DNA from: Pseudomonadota bacterium
GTDB taxonomy: Bacteria > Pseudomonadota > Alphaproteobacteria > Caulobacterales > Caulobacteraceae
Direction of reading: 5' to 3'
Length of the DNA: 5,858 bases
NCBI GenBank assembly: GCA_023412655.1
Contig: JAEYNH010000213.1
Coordinates: forward strand, 1 to 5,858
Shown here: positions 4,918 through 5,858 of the stretch, piece by piece
How positions within the stretch are numbered: position 1 is the first letter of the stretch
How the letters are laid out: each line of letters begins with the position of its first letter
Program-made: the position numbers and the translations under genes
The notes under the pieces: model-generated
What the model saw: the letters and a program-made list of their open reading frames with translations, nothing else
What the model was told of the DNA's origin: nothing
Database searches by the model: none

Positions 4918-5268
4918 ATGAACCGCGTCTCAGCCTTCGCCGCCGCCGTCGGCGCCGTGGCGTTCTCCCTCGCCGGCCCGGCCTTGGCCGCCGACGGGCA
5001 GCAGCTCTTCAACATGCAGTGCAAGATGTGCCACGCCGGAGGGCCGATGGGCCCGTCGCTGGCGGGCGTCGCCGGCTCTAAGATCGCTTCGAAGGACTTC
5101 AACTATTCGGCGGCCCTGAAGGCCAAGGGCGGGACCTGGACGGACGCCAACCTTGACGCCTTCCTGAAGGGGCCGACGCAGTTCGCGCCGGGCACCAAGA
5201 TGGTGATGGGCGTGCCGTCGGAGGAAAACCGCGCGGCCCTGATCACCTTCCTCAAGACCTTGAAGTAA
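4918..5268 (+). CDS. Secreted monohaem class I cytochrome c
   Basis: A 116-residue precursor. Residues 1-24 are a Sec signal peptide: Arg3, a hydrophobic Ala/Val/Leu/Phe core and an ALA-A cleavage site before ADGQQLF. The mature protein of about 92 residues has one haem c site, CKMCH, with C35, C38 and H39 as proximal ligand. It continues with GPSLAGVAG at 46-54 and FNYSAALKAKGGTW at 61-74. PGTKM at 91-95 supplies M95 as the likely distal ligand, and the C-terminal helix is NRAALITFLKTL. This is the small periplasmic class I fold (c2/c550-like) that shuttles single electrons. The ATG has GGGGA six bases upstream. It lies 253 bases from mocA, so it probably has its own promoter, and only 20 bases from the next gene. 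Partner enzyme unknown: context allows a molybdoenzyme or a terminal oxidase, but neither is shown by the sequence. Confidence 0.93.
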   Translation: MNRVSAFAAAVGAVAFSLAGPALAADGQQLFNMQCKMCHAGGPMGPSLAGVAGSKIASKDFNYSAALKAKGGTWTDANLDAFLKGPTQFAPGTKMVMGVPSEENRAALITFLKTLK

Positions 5269-5288
5269 TCCTCCGCCACACTGGGCCC

Positions 5289-5858
5289 ATGGACGCCTTC
5301 CCCGCCTTCTTTCCGCTCGCCGGCCGCAGGGTGGTGATCGCCGGCCATGGGGAGGCGGCGGAGGCCAAGGCCCGGCTGTTCGTCGGCTCGCCTGCCACGG
5401 TGGTGCGGCTGTCGGACGCCGAGGCCCTCGACCGCCGGGCCTACGCCTCGGCGACCCTGGCGTTCATCGCCGCCGACGACGAGCATTTCGCCCGCCAGGC
5501 GGCCGAGGCCGCCCGGGCCGCCGGCGTGCCCGTCAACGTGGTCGACCGCCCCGCGCTGTGCGACTTCACCACCCCGGCGGTGATCGACCGGGGCGAGGTG
5601 GTGGCCGCCATCGGCACCGGCGGCGCCTCGCCGATGCTGGCGACCCTGCTGCGCCATGACCTGGAGGCGAGGGTGCCCGAGGGCGCCGGCCGGGTGGCGG
5701 CCCTGTTCCGCCAGACGCAGGACGAGGTGCGCCAGGCGCTGCCCGACGCCCACCGCCGACGGGCGTTCCTGCGAGCCGCGCTGACCGGGCCTGCCGCCGA
5801 GGCCGCCATGCAGGGCGACATCGGCCGCGCCCGCGAACTGCTGCGGGCGGCCCTCGCC
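5289..5858 (+). CDS. cysG: Siroheme synthase N-terminal domain protein (precorrin-2 dehydrogenase/ferrochelatase, CysG/Met8-like), 3' end outside window
   Basis: Open from ATG 5289 to the window end, 190 codons without a stop. The CysG/Met8 N-terminal module oxidises precorrin-2 with NAD and inserts iron to give siroheme. Seen: FFPLAGRRVVIAGHGEAAEAKARL at 7-30, the NAD-binding start; AFIAADDEHF at 59-68; PVNVVDRPALCDFTTPAVID at 81-100, where D86 aligns with catalytic D104 of E. coli CysG; AIGTGGASPMLATLLR at 107-122, with T110 at the place of S128; then the dimerisation part ARVPEGAGRVAALF. Two oddities: GHG replaces the usual GGG, and the segment between that loop and D86 is 18 residues shorter than in E. 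coli. No clear ribosome site precedes the ATG, and the 20-base gap suggests co-transcription with the cytochrome gene. Whether a methyltransferase domain follows cannot be seen. Confidence 0.9.
   Translation, partial: MDAFPAFFPLAGRRVVIAGHGEAAEAKARLFVGSPATVVRLSDAEALDRRAYASATLAFIAADDEHFARQAAEAARAAGVPVNVVDRPALCDFTTPAVIDRGEVVAAIGTGGASPMLATLLRHDLEARVPEGAGRVAALFRQTQDEVRQALPDAHRRRAFLRAALTGPAAEAAMQGDIGRARELLRAALA

Noticed and set aside
4661..4921. An 86-codon + strand frame that starts with a GTG overlapping the mocA stop (GTGA) and ends with a TGA overlapping the cytochrome ATG (ATGA).
   Set aside because: The overlaps look like operon junctions, but roughly a third of its third positions are A or T, and it uses codons such as ATA, CTA and AGG that the real genes avoid. 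The sequence has no recognisable domain, and it crosses the inverted repeats. Probably non-coding.
4059..5102. Long - strand open frame (347 codons) antisense to mocA and the start of the cytochrome gene.
   Set aside because: Arg/His/Pro-rich shadow composition, and it overlaps two genes with clear motifs.
5103..5821. - strand open frames antisense to the cytochrome and siroheme synthase genes.
   Set aside because: No domains and a shadow-like composition. The + strand frames have intact haem-binding and siroheme-synthase motifs.

Overview
The window is very GC-rich with dense coding, strong GC bias at codon third positions and 4-base gene overlaps. Protein features (a MoeA with an IYDSAT variant, a shortened siroheme-synthase N-terminus, a class I cytochrome c with Sec signal) suggest an alphaproteobacterium, probably Caulobacterales (Caulobacter/Phenylobacterium-like). 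This taxonomic call is inference from general knowledge, not from a search.

Layout. (1) Positions 1-203, + strand: C-terminal end of an XdhC-family protein, whose stop lies inside the 3' end of the convergent moeA gene (67-base antisense overlap). (2) Positions 4062 down to 137, - strand: a six-gene molybdenum cofactor operon in the order moaA-moaD-moaE-moaB-moaC-moeA. moaA and moaD are 3 bases apart and every later junction is an ATGA or GTGA 4-base overlap. (3) Positions 4063-4091: a 29-base divergent spacer centred on a perfect inverted repeat. (4) Positions 4092-4664, + strand: mocA-type nucleotidyltransferase. (5) Positions 4665-4917: a 253-base gap with no certain gene. It holds a palindrome carrying a stop codon for each strand, a candidate 34-residue Cys-containing small ORF on the - strand, and nested inverted repeats upstream of the next gene. 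(6) Positions 4918-5268, + strand: secreted monohaem class I cytochrome c. (7) Positions 5289-5858, + strand: siroheme synthase N-terminal (CysG/Met8-like) domain, cut by the window edge.

How the genes work together. MoaA (with MoaC) turns GTP into cyclic pyranopterin monophosphate. MoaD/MoaE add the dithiolene sulfurs to give molybdopterin. MoaB (MogA-like) and MoeA adenylylate it and insert molybdate. MocA then attaches CMP to give the cytosine-dinucleotide form, and XdhC-family proteins bind and deliver finished, usually sulfurated, cofactor to xanthine-oxidase-family enzymes. The window therefore covers most of the pathway from GTP to a cofactor handed to such an enzyme. MoeB, needed to activate MoaD, is not here. 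The cytochrome c and siroheme genes add a haem/siroheme redox flavour, possibly the start of a sulfite/sulfate assimilation locus.

No clearly unprecedented system is visible. The most interesting items are the small ORF and structured gap at 4665-4917, the antisense xdhC/moeA overlap, and the symmetric operator-like repeat between moaA and mocA.
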